Origin: JBBSEX01 sp038239345
GTDB taxonomy: Bacteria; Acidobacteriota; Terriglobia; Bryobacterales; Bryobacteraceae
DNA length: 30,555 nt
Assembly (NCBI GenBank): GCA_038239345.1
Contig: JBBSEX010000034.1
Span: 1-30,555, forward strand
Direction: 5' to 3'
Position numbers and translations under genes: made by a program. The notes under the pieces are model-generated. The model had not been told where the DNA came from, made no database searches, and saw nothing but the letters and a program-made list of their open reading frames with translations. Shown in pieces: positions 6,652 to 14,581 of this stretch (position 1 is the first letter of the stretch; every line of letters starts with the position of its first letter).

Positions 6652-8541
6652 CTATTCAACCTGAATAACAAGCATTAAACCTCCCCCGCCGTGTTCTTCC
6701 ACATTATTGTTCGCCGTGTGATGCGGAATATGGCAGTGAATCAGCCATTTGCCTGGTTTGCGAGCAGGCCATATCACGTCATATCGCTGTCCAGGCCCAA
6801 TGTTCACAGTGTCGGCGAGGAAGCGGGCCGACTCTGGAATCGTTTCGCCGTCTCGCGCGACAACCGTGAACGGTCCACCGTGTATGTGCATGGGGTGGAC
6901 AAAATTGTTGTTCGTCCCGATGAACCTTACCTTCAGCGTTTCACCAACCTTCATCCGGATGGTGTCAGTGGAGGGGTATGCCTTGCCGTTGATCGTGAAG
7001 TAGTTTGCCAGCCCCCCTTCCATGAACATTGCCGGATACGTCAATCCCTCGCGCTTCAACCACTCCTGAAGCTGAATCACGTATTCGTGGTCCGCCTTCA
7101 CCTCTTTCGCCGGATCAGCCGGGTCAATGACGATGGCGCCGTAAAGCCCAAGCGACTGCTGCCGGTCTGGCGCATAGTGCGGGTGGTAAAAATACGTGCC
7201 CGCCTGCACAGCGGTGAACTCGTAATTGTATGTCCCTCCCGGCTGAATAGGCTTTTGCGTAATGTCTCCAGGGCCGTCCATCTGATTCGGAACGATCAAG
7301 CCATGCCAATGTACTGTGGTCGCTTCGGGAAGCCGGTTGTGAACTACGATCCGGACGTGATCGCCTTGGCGGAAATGCAGGCGCGGTCCGGGAATCTGCT
7401 GATTGTATGCATAGGCGTCCACGGCGACATTCGGAAGAATGTGCCACCGGATCACGGATGCCTCCAGGTAAAAAATTTTGACTCCATTCTCCTCGATGGG
7501 CGACAGGGATCGATCACCGCGTTCAGTCACTGCAAAATCTCCGCTATGGAGCGCAGGATCGACAAAAGACATGTCGCGCATAGCCGCGGCAGGGGTGTCG
7601 CGATCCACGATCATCCCCTTTGGCATCACCAGACCTCCCACATCGCGTGCGCTCAGCGACATATTGACGAAATTGGCGGGCGAAATCATTCCTATCGCCA
7701 AAAGACACATCGAGAACATCGCGACGGCGGCCTTCTGCGGCAACGTTATCTTTTGAGCATCGTCGGGATTTGGGTCTCCCGCATGTTTGCCGTCGCCGCT
7801 CTTGGCTGGATCACCGTGTTCCATGGCTTTGTGCGAATCGTCGGTGGGGGAGTCTGACGCAAACTTTGTTCCCGGCTTCCTCTCCGTCATCAATCCATGC
7901 TTGATCCCCTTCGAAACCATCCACACGTTTACCGGGTAGGCCATGATAAATCCAGCCGTTACCCCCAGGGACATGATTCCCCAAAACAGCAACTGCGTCG
8001 GTTCCATGGCTCGCATGTCCCTCCCCATCATCAGAAGGCTCATCACCGGCGCCATGGCGGCCATCATAAAGTTCATACTGATGAACTCAGGCAGAAACGA
8101 CCTCTTCACGTTCTCCCAATAGGTTCCGCCCATCATGTTCTTCATGAACAGCGATTGGAAGATAAACAGACCGAATGAGAAGCCGGCGAGGTATTCGACG
8201 ATGAGGTCAATCTTCATCGGCAAACCAAGCGATGCTGTGATTACTGCAGCCGATATGATCCCGGTCGCGTCGCCTGCAATGCAATGGATCGTGCTTCCTA
8301 CGCCTTGCTTCCACAAGGGCTGGATAAAGGCCTCGTGAGTTCCGGGCTTAGGCTCTTTGTCTGCGAGGACATACAAGAGAAGTCCCAGTGGCCCCATGTA
8401 AAGCGTGACAAGAATGAATCCCCACTGCATCACGGTCGGCTCCGGATTGTTGCGAAACTGATCGAAGGCAACGTAAATGGTCGAGCCTGCGGCTAACACG
8501 AACCAGACAAGAAGGAAGTAGTCGATTGGCTGAATAAGCAT
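6652..8541 (-). CDS. Membrane DUF4396 domain fused to a two-domain multicopper oxidase
   Basis: The product has 629 residues. The first ~290 form a membrane module of the DUF4396 type with about seven hydrophobic segments (~8-26, 37-61, 80-108, 111-133, 153-172, 184-210, 270-290). A charged Asp/His/Lys-rich linker (~215-265) separates the last helix. From ~345 a two-domain cupredoxin oxidase follows with HWHG (VHWHGLIVPNQMDGPGD), HPH (FYHPHYAPDRQQ), HPMHIHG and HCHIPHHTANNN. The type-1 axial position, Met in the two other oxidases here, is Asn. Placing the oxidase after the final membrane segment anchors it to the outer face of the inner membrane. The gene lies 24 bp after the Cu(I)-ATPase, so a role in oxidising or handing over exported copper is a reasonable inference. 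DUF4396 itself has no established function that I know of. Confidence 0.85.
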   Translation of the reverse strand: MLIQPIDYFLLVWFVLAAGSTIYVAFDQFRNNPEPTVMQWGFILVTLYMGPLGLLLYVLADKEPKPGTHEAFIQPLWKQGVGSTIHCIAGDATGIISAAVITASLGLPMKIDLIVEYLAGFSFGLFIFQSLFMKNMMGGTYWENVKRSFLPEFISMNFMMAAMAPVMSLLMMGRDMRAMEPTQLLFWGIMSLGVTAGFIMAYPVNVWMVSKGIKHGLMTERKPGTKFASDSPTDDSHKAMEHGDPAKSGDGKHAGDPNPDDAQKITLPQKAAVAMFSMCLLAIGMISPANFVNMSLSARDVGGLVMPKGMIVDRDTPAAAMRDMSFVDPALHSGDFAVTERGDRSLSPIEENGVKIFYLEASVIRWHILPNVAVDAYAYNQQIPGPRLHFRQGDHVRIVVHNRLPEATTVHWHGLIVPNQMDGPGDITQKPIQPGGTYNYEFTAVQAGTYFYHPHYAPDRQQSLGLYGAIVIDPADPAKEVKADHEYVIQLQEWLKREGLTYPAMFMEGGLANYFTINGKAYPSTDTIRMKVGETLKVRFIGTNNNFVHPMHIHGGPFTVVARDGETIPESARFLADTVNIGPGQRYDVIWPARKPGKWLIHCHIPHHTANNNVEEHGGGGLMLVIQVE

Positions 8542-8565
8542 ATTGAGGCCGATAACAACGTTTAG

Positions 8566-11022
8566 TTACAGAACTACCTTCCGCAGGCGCAGAGCGTTCG
8601 CAATCACTGAAACTGAACTAAATGTCATCGCGGCACTTGCAATCATCGGGCTCAGCAGAATTCCGAAGAAGGGGTAAAGAATTCCGGCCGCCACAGGCAC
8701 ACCCAGTACGTTGTACAAAAACGCAAATAGAAGGTTCTGCCGAATGTTCTGCATCGTGGCGCGACTCAGCCGGAGGGCGCGGACTATCCCGCGAAGGTCG
8801 CCCTTAACCAGCGTGACGCCCGCGCTCTCCATCGCCACATCGGTGCCCGTCCCCATGGCTATACCTACCTGAGCCTGTGCCAACGCTGGTGCATCGTTCA
8901 CGCCGTCTCCCGCCATCGCAACGATCCGACCTTCCGCTTGCAGCTTCTTTACTGCCTCGCTTTTCTGATCGGGCAGAACGTCCGCCTGAATCTGATCGAT
9001 CCCAACTTGCCCCGCTACCGCTTCCGCAGTCTGGCGATTGTCCCCAGTGATCATGACGATTTTGATCTTCGCGGCGTGCAGCATGCGGATCGCTTCGGCT
9101 GTAGATTGCTTGATCGGATCGGAGACTCCGATCAGCCCGGCTGCCTTGTCATCAACAGCGATGAAGACCACCGTCTCGCCTCTGGAGCGTAGATCGCCGA
9201 GCTTGGCTTCCAGCGGGGCTGAGGGAATTGACTGTTCCTCAAACAATTTCGCGTTACCGGCAATCACCTTGTGACCGTCCACCGTGCCGGTTATGCCTTT
9301 GCCTGTAATCGACTGAAATCCGCTCACTGAGGCGAGGGTGATTCCCTTTGCCACTGCGCCACTCACGATGGAAGATGCTAAAGGATGTTCACTTGCTTTC
9401 TCAAGGCTCGCGGCAAGGCGAAGCAGTTCATCTTCCGATTGACCGTCAATGCACAATACTGTTGCCAACCGGGGTTTCCCTTCAGTAAGAGTTCCGGTCT
9501 TATCGACTACGAGCGTGTCTACTTTCTGTAAAGTCTCCAGGGCTTCGGCGTTGCGAATCAGCACGCCCGCGCTTGCGCCCCGGCCAGTGCCGACCATAAT
9601 CGACATGGGTGTCGCAAGCCCCAACGCGCATGGACATGCAATAATGAGCACCGCGACGGCGTTCACGAGCGCGTGAGCGAAGCGTGGCTCCGGGCCATAA
9701 ACGGCCCATAGCGCAAAGGTGATTACGGCCACACCGATCACAACCGGCACAAAATATGAAGCGACAACATCTGCGATCCGCTGTATCGGAGCTCGCGTCC
9801 GCTGCGCCTCGCCCACAAGGCGGACTATGTGGGCAAGCACCGTATCAGCGCCGATGCGCTCCGCTTTCATGACGAAGCCCCCAGTACCGTTTACCGTTCC
9901 GCCTGTAACCTTGGCTCCTGCGCTTTTCTCCACGGGGATCGGTTCGCCGGTAATCATCGATTCATCTACCGAACTGCTCCCTTCGACCACCACTCCGTCA
10001 ACCGGAACGCTTTCTCCAGGGCGAACACGCAGCCGGAAACCAATGGCGACTTGATCGAGCGGTATATCTTCCTCCGCACCGCTGTCCCTGAGAACGCGGG
10101 CGTTCCTGGGCGCCAGTCCGAGAAGTGAACGTAATGCGCTGCTTGTTTGGCTCCGCGCGCGCAACTCCAGCACCTGGCCCAGCAGCACTAATGTCACAAT
10201 AACGGCGGCAGGTTCGAAGTAGATGGCAACCTCGCCGCCAGCCCCCCGGAATGAAGGCGGGAAGATGTTCGGTGCAAACGTGGCGATAACACTGTAGACG
10301 TAGGCGGTTCCGGCACCCATTGCGATGAGCGTGAACATGTTCAAGCTCCGATGAATCAACGATGCCCAGCCGCGTGCGAATAGCGGCCATCCTGCCCACA
10401 GAACCACCGGGGTCGCGAGAGCGAACTCGATCCACGTTACCAGCCGGTTCCCAATCAGATGCTGGACCAGCATGCCAGGCAGGAAATCACCGATCATCAG
10501 CAGCAATATAGGAACACTGAGAATCAACGCCGTCCAAAACCGCCGCGTCATGTCAGTTAGTTCCGGATTTTCGGCGTCTTTGGTGACCGTTCGCGGTTCA
10601 AGAGCCATGCCGCAAATTGGGCACGCTCCCGGTGCGTCGCGCACAATTTCCGGATGCATGGGACACGTGTATTCCGTATGGGCTACAGGAGGTGCTATGG
10701 TCAGCGGTTCAAGAGCCATCCCGCACTTTGGGCATGGACCGGGCGCTCTTGTCAGAATCTCGGGGTGCATTGGACACGTGAATTCGGAACCAGGTGCGGT
10801 CCGATCATTGGCGGGTGATGCCGCGATTCCCTCTTCTGCAACCTTGACGTATTTCTCGGGTGTTGCCTGAAACTTGGTGAGACACGATTTGCCACAAAAC
10901 CAGTAAGGATTGCCTCGATATTCAGTCGTTCCCGCAGCCGTTTGTGGCTTCACGGCCATTCCGCAAACGGGATCTACGATGATCCCGTCAGGCCGAAGCA
11001 CGTCGATGGCACCTTGAGTCAT
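8566..11022 (-). CDS. copA: Cu(I)-exporting P1B-type ATPase with YHS and two HMBD modules
   Basis: The product has 818 residues from the ATG at 11022, which has GGAGGG just upstream; the in-frame extension to 11247 overlaps the YHS gene and is rejected. The N-terminus holds a YHS domain (~14-55, VDPVCGMAV...YWFCGKSCLTKF). Two heavy-metal-binding modules with CPMHPE...P..CP.CGMALEP follow (~80-110 and ~117-147). There is no classical HMA domain with CxxC. The ATPase core has CPC (463-465), DKTGT with Asp507 as the phosphorylated residue, and GDGVNDAP (~705). The transmembrane ligand set is that of P1B-1 (copper) pumps: CPC in TM6, YNVLGVP in TM7 and MTFSS in TM8. It exports Cu(I) from the cytoplasm. 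The start region carries two copies of a CsoR-type motif, and operator A covers its ribosome-binding site. Confidence 0.93.
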   Translation of the reverse strand: MTQGAIDVLRPDGIIVDPVCGMAVKPQTAAGTTEYRGNPYWFCGKSCLTKFQATPEKYVKVAEEGIAASPANDRTAPGSEFTCPMHPEILTRAPGPCPKCGMALEPLTIAPPVAHTEYTCPMHPEIVRDAPGACPICGMALEPRTVTKDAENPELTDMTRRFWTALILSVPILLLMIGDFLPGMLVQHLIGNRLVTWIEFALATPVVLWAGWPLFARGWASLIHRSLNMFTLIAMGAGTAYVYSVIATFAPNIFPPSFRGAGGEVAIYFEPAAVIVTLVLLGQVLELRARSQTSSALRSLLGLAPRNARVLRDSGAEEDIPLDQVAIGFRLRVRPGESVPVDGVVVEGSSSVDESMITGEPIPVEKSAGAKVTGGTVNGTGGFVMKAERIGADTVLAHIVRLVGEAQRTRAPIQRIADVVASYFVPVVIGVAVITFALWAVYGPEPRFAHALVNAVAVLIIACPCALGLATPMSIMVGTGRGASAGVLIRNAEALETLQKVDTLVVDKTGTLTEGKPRLATVLCIDGQSEDELLRLAASLEKASEHPLASSIVSGAVAKGITLASVSGFQSITGKGITGTVDGHKVIAGNAKLFEEQSIPSAPLEAKLGDLRSRGETVVFIAVDDKAAGLIGVSDPIKQSTAEAIRMLHAAKIKIVMITGDNRQTAEAVAGQVGIDQIQADVLPDQKSEAVKKLQAEGRIVAMAGDGVNDAPALAQAQVGIAMGTGTDVAMESAGVTLVKGDLRGIVRALRLSRATMQNIRQNLLFAFLYNVLGVPVAAGILYPFFGILLSPMIASAAMTFSSVSVIANALRLRKVVL

Positions 11023-11068
11023 ATACCCTCCACCCCTATAGTAACAGATACCCCCGTACCCTATTACG
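11020..11068 (-). promoter_or_regulatory. Two CsoR-type operator-like motifs before the Cu-ATPase
   Basis: Read on the plus strand, ATACCCTCCACCCCTAT (11023-11039) and ATACCCCCGTACCCTAT (11048-11064) are two versions of one 17-mer spaced 25 bp apart. Both match the single copy before csoR (16988-17004). The pattern, A/T-rich ends around two C-runs, resembles the G/C-tract operators known for CsoR/RcnR-family regulators. The proximal copy contains the ATPase's GGAGGG ribosome-binding site. The assignment to CsoR is inference from the shared motif and the neighbouring gene. Confidence 0.55.
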
Positions 11069-11119
11069 CAACGAGGACACGGAGTTCGGGTTCCGCCCTG
11101 TGTCCGCGTTGCGAAACTC

Positions 11120-11266
11120 TTATTCCTGCAGATATTGAGCAGGATTCTGATCGAACTTCTGTTTGCAGCCTGCCGAACAAAAGTAATATTTTGTGCCGGC
11201 ATGCTCGCTGGTACCTGCCGCATGGGCTGGATCGACATCCATGCCACAAACCGGGTCCTTATTCAT
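11120..11266 (-). CDS. 48-residue YHS-domain peptide
   Basis: This very short gene has an ideal AGGAGG site before the ATG at 11266. The product is essentially one YHS domain: it begins MNKDPVCGMDV, contains YYFCSAGCKQKFDQNP and ends in QYLQE. The Cys residues at 7, 30 and 34 and Met9 are the conserved YHS residues, likely metal-binding. The sequence is clearly related to the YHS domain at the N-terminus of the ATPase encoded 97 bp downstream, so one probably arose by duplication from the other. There is no signal peptide, so it should be a cytoplasmic metal-binding or metallochaperone-like peptide delivering copper to the pump (inference). Confidence 0.88.
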   Translation of the reverse strand: MNKDPVCGMDVDPAHAAGTSEHAGTKYYFCSAGCKQKFDQNPAQYLQE

Positions 11267-11306
11267 AGCGTTCACCTCCTTTCAGAATGACGTTCACGCA
11301 ATTCCT

Positions 11307-11543
11307 TCAGGAAATGCGCACGACTGTAGGCATACCGCCAAAGCCGCTTGAGAAATTGCTTGCCTGATGGTTAGCGATGTGGCAATGGAACGACCACACC
11401 CCTGGATTTCGTGCGGTAATGAGAATGTCCTGCGTTCGGCCCGGCCCGGAGGCTCCCGCCATGAAAGTGGCGAGGCCAAGCGCCAGTCGGCTAAAACCGT
11501 GTTGCGTCGGCTCGTTTTCATCTGCACTGTATATCGATTTCAT
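11307..11543 (-). pseudogene. C-terminal remnant of a multicopper oxidase
   Basis: The frame ends in ILITARNPGVWSFHCHIANH followed by QASNFSSGFGGMPTVVRIS. This is the last ~45 residues of an MCO, with the HCHxxxH type-1/type-3 copper motif. All the rest of the enzyme is missing. In front of it lies ~30 residues starting at the ATG at 11543 that resemble a membrane or signal segment (SRLALGLATFMAG), as though a 5' end and a 3' end were joined by an internal deletion. Such a piece cannot bind the trinuclear cluster. It lies between the DUF5818-like gene and the YHS gene, in the same direction as the operon. It could have been a fourth oxidase of this cluster. Confidence 0.65.
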
Positions 11544-11625
11544 TCCTTCTGCTCCATTCATTCGGGTGGACGCCGGTTGGTTTCCCTCATATCGCAATCA
11601 GGATTGAACCGAAGCACTGCAGTGA

Positions 11626-11955
11626 CTACTTCGCAGGAGCGATCTTCGATACCATGATCGTCTTCCCATCGGAAGCCAAGTCTCCCGTGAGACGAACCGG
11701 TTTCCCGTCCGGATTCTTCAGGCCCGTGAGAGCTTGGTTTGCAATCTCATAGACTTTGCCTTCAGCCACGAAGGCGTATTTCGCGCCACCCTTCGCACAA
11801 GCCGCTATGCACTCTTTTGGATTGTTGCCCATGTCTCCCATCCCGGCATGGCTGGCGCCGCACATGCTGTCGGTGATTTGTCCTGTCCATGTTTTCTGCG
11901 CGGCAAATCCCGGCAGTGATAACAGAGCCGTTATAAGTACTACTTTCATCTGCAT
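11626..11955 (-). CDS. Small secreted DUF5818-like protein
   Basis: The product has 109 residues with a signal peptide at ~1-19 (MQMKVVLITALLSLPGFAAQ). The mature part reads WTGQITDSMCGASH, then ECIAACAKGGAKYAFVAEGK, and ends as a small beta-type domain (GKPVRLTGDLASDGKTIMV). This fits the DUF5818-type secreted proteins common in Acidobacteriota, with a conserved DSMCG...H...C...C..G..Y pattern. The Cys and His residues could bind metal or form a disulfide. The function is unknown. It is the sixth intact gene after csoR, 29 bp downstream of its neighbour, so it is probably produced together with the copper proteins. Confidence 0.8.
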   Translation of the reverse strand: MQMKVVLITALLSLPGFAAQKTWTGQITDSMCGASHAGMGDMGNNPKECIAACAKGGAKYAFVAEGKVYEIANQALTGLKNPDGKPVRLTGDLASDGKTIMVSKIAPAK

Positions 11956-11984
11956 GATTTCTCCTCTTTCTGTTTTCGAGCTCG

Positions 11985-12329
11985 TTAGTCCTTGTGCTCA
12001 GCGTGGGCTGGCGCTGCGGTCGTACTCGCGCCCCACTTTACGCTCACAGCGACCAGCTTCTTTTCGGTGCTCTCTTTAGCATTGATGGCTACTCGTTCGC
12101 CCTTCTTCAGATCTTTGAGAGCTGCTTTTTCATCGCTGTGCGTATACGCAGTGGACGCGTCAACAATGACGGTCACACTTGTGTGTTTCACCGTTTCGAC
12201 CGTGATGGAACTTTCGGATACGGCGGTTACAGTGCCAAGCACGTGCTCGATGCCATTGTGGGCGTAGGCGATAGCGGACCCCATCACGAGGGCGACTAAC
12301 GCGAGTAGTGTTGTTCTTCTGTGATTCAT
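11985..12329 (-). CDS. Small secreted DUF5666-like protein
   Basis: The product has 114 residues with a signal peptide at ~1-23 (TTLLALVALVMGSAIAYA). The mature domain begins HNGIEHVLGTVTAVSESSIT and continues as an alternating-strand pattern (VTVIVDASTAYTHSDEKAAL, then KGERVAINAK). This is an OB-like small barrel of the DUF5666 kind also seen in CusF-like proteins, although the W/MxM copper ligands of CusF are not present. The tail is His-rich (AHAEHKD) and the mature N-terminus has His residues, so weak metal binding is possible. It lies between cytochrome c and the DUF5818-like gene, in the same operon. No function is known. Confidence 0.78.
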   Translation of the reverse strand: MNHRRTTLLALVALVMGSAIAYAHNGIEHVLGTVTAVSESSITVETVKHTSVTVIVDASTAYTHSDEKAALKDLKKGERVAINAKESTEKKLVAVSVKWGASTTAAPAHAEHKD

Positions 12330-12340
12330 ATGGTTCTCCT

Positions 12341-12955
12341 TTAGTGTTTGTGGTGCTGCGACGTTTCCGCTGGATTCTGACCGTTCAGAAACTGTTCTTC
12401 CTCTTTTTCTTGCTCTCGATCCTCGGGGCCTTTTGGATTCAACTTCTTCATTTCCGACATTTCACGGGCAGAGATCCGCGGAAGGTGCCGGATGAAATGC
12501 ACCAGCTTCCATGAATCCTTCGCTCCAGCCTCCGTGCCGCCCCAAGCCGGCATTCCGCTCAGGCGAATGCCGTTCTCGATGATGTAGAAGAGTTCACCGT
12601 CCGTGAGCTGCTGAGTTTGATCCTTCCTCATATCCGGGGCATGAGGATACATTTGCGTGCCCATTTCGATCTGCCCGCTACCGTCGTTGCCATGACAAAC
12701 CGCGCAGTGATCTGCCCAATGGGCCATAGCTTCATCGAGAACCTCTTTCGAATTGGCCATGGGATTTAGCTTCTGCTTCGCCCCTGCTGGCATCGCCAGC
12801 GCTCGGGCTGTCCGGGCAGCAGTAACTTCGAGAGCGGACGGTGCAACTCGCGCACTGAATCCATTCGCACCGAACTTCAGAAAAAGTAGCCCGCAGACTC
12901 CAGCAATGATGATTACCGAAAACGCCCCAACCGCTATCAACAGTAGAGTCCGCAT
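12341..12955 (-). CDS. Membrane-anchored class I cytochrome c
   Basis: The product has 204 residues, with an uncleaved-looking N-terminal membrane anchor at ~3-27. The haem-binding motif CAVCH is at 84-88, and the distal axial Met is probably M135 in RLSGMPAWGG, the usual spacing for a small cytochrome c / cbb3-subunit-III-type domain (~70-158). A Lys/Glu-rich tail ending in HHKH follows the haem domain. The gene starts 15 bp after the stop of the CusF-OMF fusion and sits among copper oxidase genes. An electron-acceptor role for periplasmic Cu(I) oxidation is conceivable but unproven. Confidence 0.88.
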   Translation of the reverse strand: MRTLLLIAVGAFSVIIIAGVCGLLFLKFGANGFSARVAPSALEVTAARTARALAMPAGAKQKLNPMANSKEVLDEAMAHWADHCAVCHGNDGSGQIEMGTQMYPHAPDMRKDQTQQLTDGELFYIIENGIRLSGMPAWGGTEAGAKDSWKLVHFIRHLPRISAREMSEMKKLNPKGPEDREQEKEEEQFLNGQNPAETSQHHKH

Positions 12956-12970
12956 CGAATAACTCCCTGT

Positions 12971-14581
12971 CTACTGCGCTGCGCCTTGCGGAGCGGAAGC
13001 GCCGATACCCAGCTGATTGCCGGTCGTACTCACCTGCCCAACGCCGCCCGAGCCCATCGGCATTGAGAGGCCATCCATTAATCCAAACCCCCGAATGCCA
13101 AGGGAACTTTGCCACGCGCTTTCGAGCGCCTGGACGTAGTCGACTTCAAGTTGGAAAAGAGTGCGTTGAGAGATCAGCGCCTGCGGATACGCGGCGGCCA
13201 TGTTTTGATAGTTGGTTCGGTAAAGCTGGTAGGCCTGTTCGGCACGGGGAAGCATCTCGGTCTTGTATTGTTGAACGGTGGCTCGGGCGGCATCGTACTC
13301 GCGGAATAGACCTGCGAGATCCCGGCCAATCTGAAGTTTCAGGCGGGCAACTTCCTGTCTTGCACTTTCTATTTCGCCTTTCGCGGCGGCGATATTGCCT
13401 TGATTCCGGTTGAAGATCGGCAACTGGACGCCGATTTGAACGCCGCCGTTCAGTCCTACCGGCTTGCGCGTAGTCTCCAGCGGTTCGTAATTCTGTGACA
13501 AGTTTCCATAGAGCTGCAGATCAGGAATAGGCGCTCTCTTCGCTTGTGCCAGCGAGGCTTCCGCTCTTTCCACGCCTTGATCGGCGAGCTTTACTTCCGG
13601 ACTTTCCCGTAACGTCGTAGCCAGCCACTGGTCGTAGCTGAGATCCGGTATAGCCTCCAGATCCCCTTGCAGGAGCGCCAGGGGGAGATCGGGTTTACCG
13701 ACAACGGCGGCTAAAGTTCTCCACGAGGAGCGGAGGTTTTGCTGAGCGATCCGAAGGCTCACGTTGGCCTGTTGCTGTTCCACCTCGGCTTGAAGAACAT
13801 CAGGACGATCGGCCTGGCCTACATTTGCGAGCTGATGGGAGGTCTGCGTAGCATCCGTTGCAAGTTTGGCAAGATTCTGCCGGACTTCGACGAGCCGTTG
13901 CGCCGCGAGGACCTCATAGAAAAGCATACGGACGTTGTTAACAATCCGAAGCCGCTGAAGTGCGCCGGCAGTTTGCGACTGTTGCGCCAGAAGTTCGGCG
14001 ACGCGTCGGGCGGCCCGCAGCTTTCCTCCGGTGACGATTGTTTGACTGACAAATCCGCCCTGCTTTCCGCCACCGAAGTACCCACCTCGAATTTCGTCTC
14101 CGTAGTAACCAACCGTTGGATTTGGGTATAGCCCTGCTTGTCGCGCAAGTCCGGCTGAAACCCGCAAGTTCGCCTCGGCTTGGGCGATCGTCGGATTATT
14201 CGCCAGAGCAATCCGCTCAAGTTCCTCCATATTCATACCGGCCTTGGTGGAATCCTGGGAAGCGGCTGCCGCCGTGGAAGGCATGATCTGCAAGTCGTAA
14301 AGTGTCATCTCGCCCTCGTGCATCTTCGCGGTGATATGGTCGCCGGCCTTCACGCGCGCGAACACCTCCTCGTCGGCAACGGAATAGTTCATCGTCATCG
14401 CTCCCATTCCGCCAGGGATCGGCTCGTTGGCGATGCTGAGCTTTTTCGCGCTGGTGTCCACGTCTTTCACGGTGCCCCGCAACGTGTACGTCTTTCCATC
14501 GTTTTGCTGCCCCTTTACGATTGGGCTAAGCAGCTCGGTGAACGCGACGACCGTAAGCAGAAATGAGATACTCCGAGTCAT
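12971..14581 (-). CDS. CusF-like copper-binding domain fused to a TolC-type outer-membrane factor
   Basis: The product has 536 residues. A signal peptide (~1-24) is followed at ~30-100 by a CusF-like small barrel (TLRGTVKDVDTSAKKLSI, then AMTMNYSV and VKAGDHITAKM). The MxM pair M62/M64 matches the CusF Cu(I) ligands, but the Trp that stacks on copper in E. coli CusF is replaced by Gly (GGMGAMTM). From ~117 a full OMF/TolC domain follows (LERIALANNPTIAQAEANLR, then QAGLYPNPTVGY, and repeats around YEVLAAQRLVEVRQNL and FREYDAARATVQQYKTEM). The start overlaps the stop of the oxidase gene upstream (ATGA). The fusion would tether a periplasmic copper chaperone to an efflux channel. A separate OMF is encoded with CusBA, so this channel may serve another partner or provide a second exit. 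Confidence 0.85.
   Translation of the reverse strand: MTRSISFLLTVVAFTELLSPIVKGQQNDGKTYTLRGTVKDVDTSAKKLSIANEPIPGGMGAMTMNYSVADEEVFARVKAGDHITAKMHEGEMTLYDLQIMPSTAAAASQDSTKAGMNMEELERIALANNPTIAQAEANLRVSAGLARQAGLYPNPTVGYYGDEIRGGYFGGGKQGGFVSQTIVTGGKLRAARRVAELLAQQSQTAGALQRLRIVNNVRMLFYEVLAAQRLVEVRQNLAKLATDATQTSHQLANVGQADRPDVLQAEVEQQQANVSLRIAQQNLRSSWRTLAAVVGKPDLPLALLQGDLEAIPDLSYDQWLATTLRESPEVKLADQGVERAEASLAQAKRAPIPDLQLYGNLSQNYEPLETTRKPVGLNGGVQIGVQLPIFNRNQGNIAAAKGEIESARQEVARLKLQIGRDLAGLFREYDAARATVQQYKTEMLPRAEQAYQLYRTNYQNMAAAYPQALISQRTLFQLEVDYVQALESAWQSSLGIRGFGLMDGLSMPMGSGGVGQVSTTGNQLGIGASAPQGAAQ

Noticed and set aside
6691..7857. 388-residue plus-strand open frame opposite the DUF4396-oxidase gene
   Set aside because: It lies entirely antisense to a gene with clear membrane segments and copper motifs. 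Its translation shows no domain and it has no ribosome-binding site of note; long antisense frames are expected at this GC content.
11023..11247. In-frame N-terminal extension of the Cu-ATPase to 11247
   Set aside because: It would overlap the YHS peptide gene in another frame, and the added residues have no domain character. The ATG at 11022 has GGAGGG at correct spacing and is followed at once by the YHS domain.
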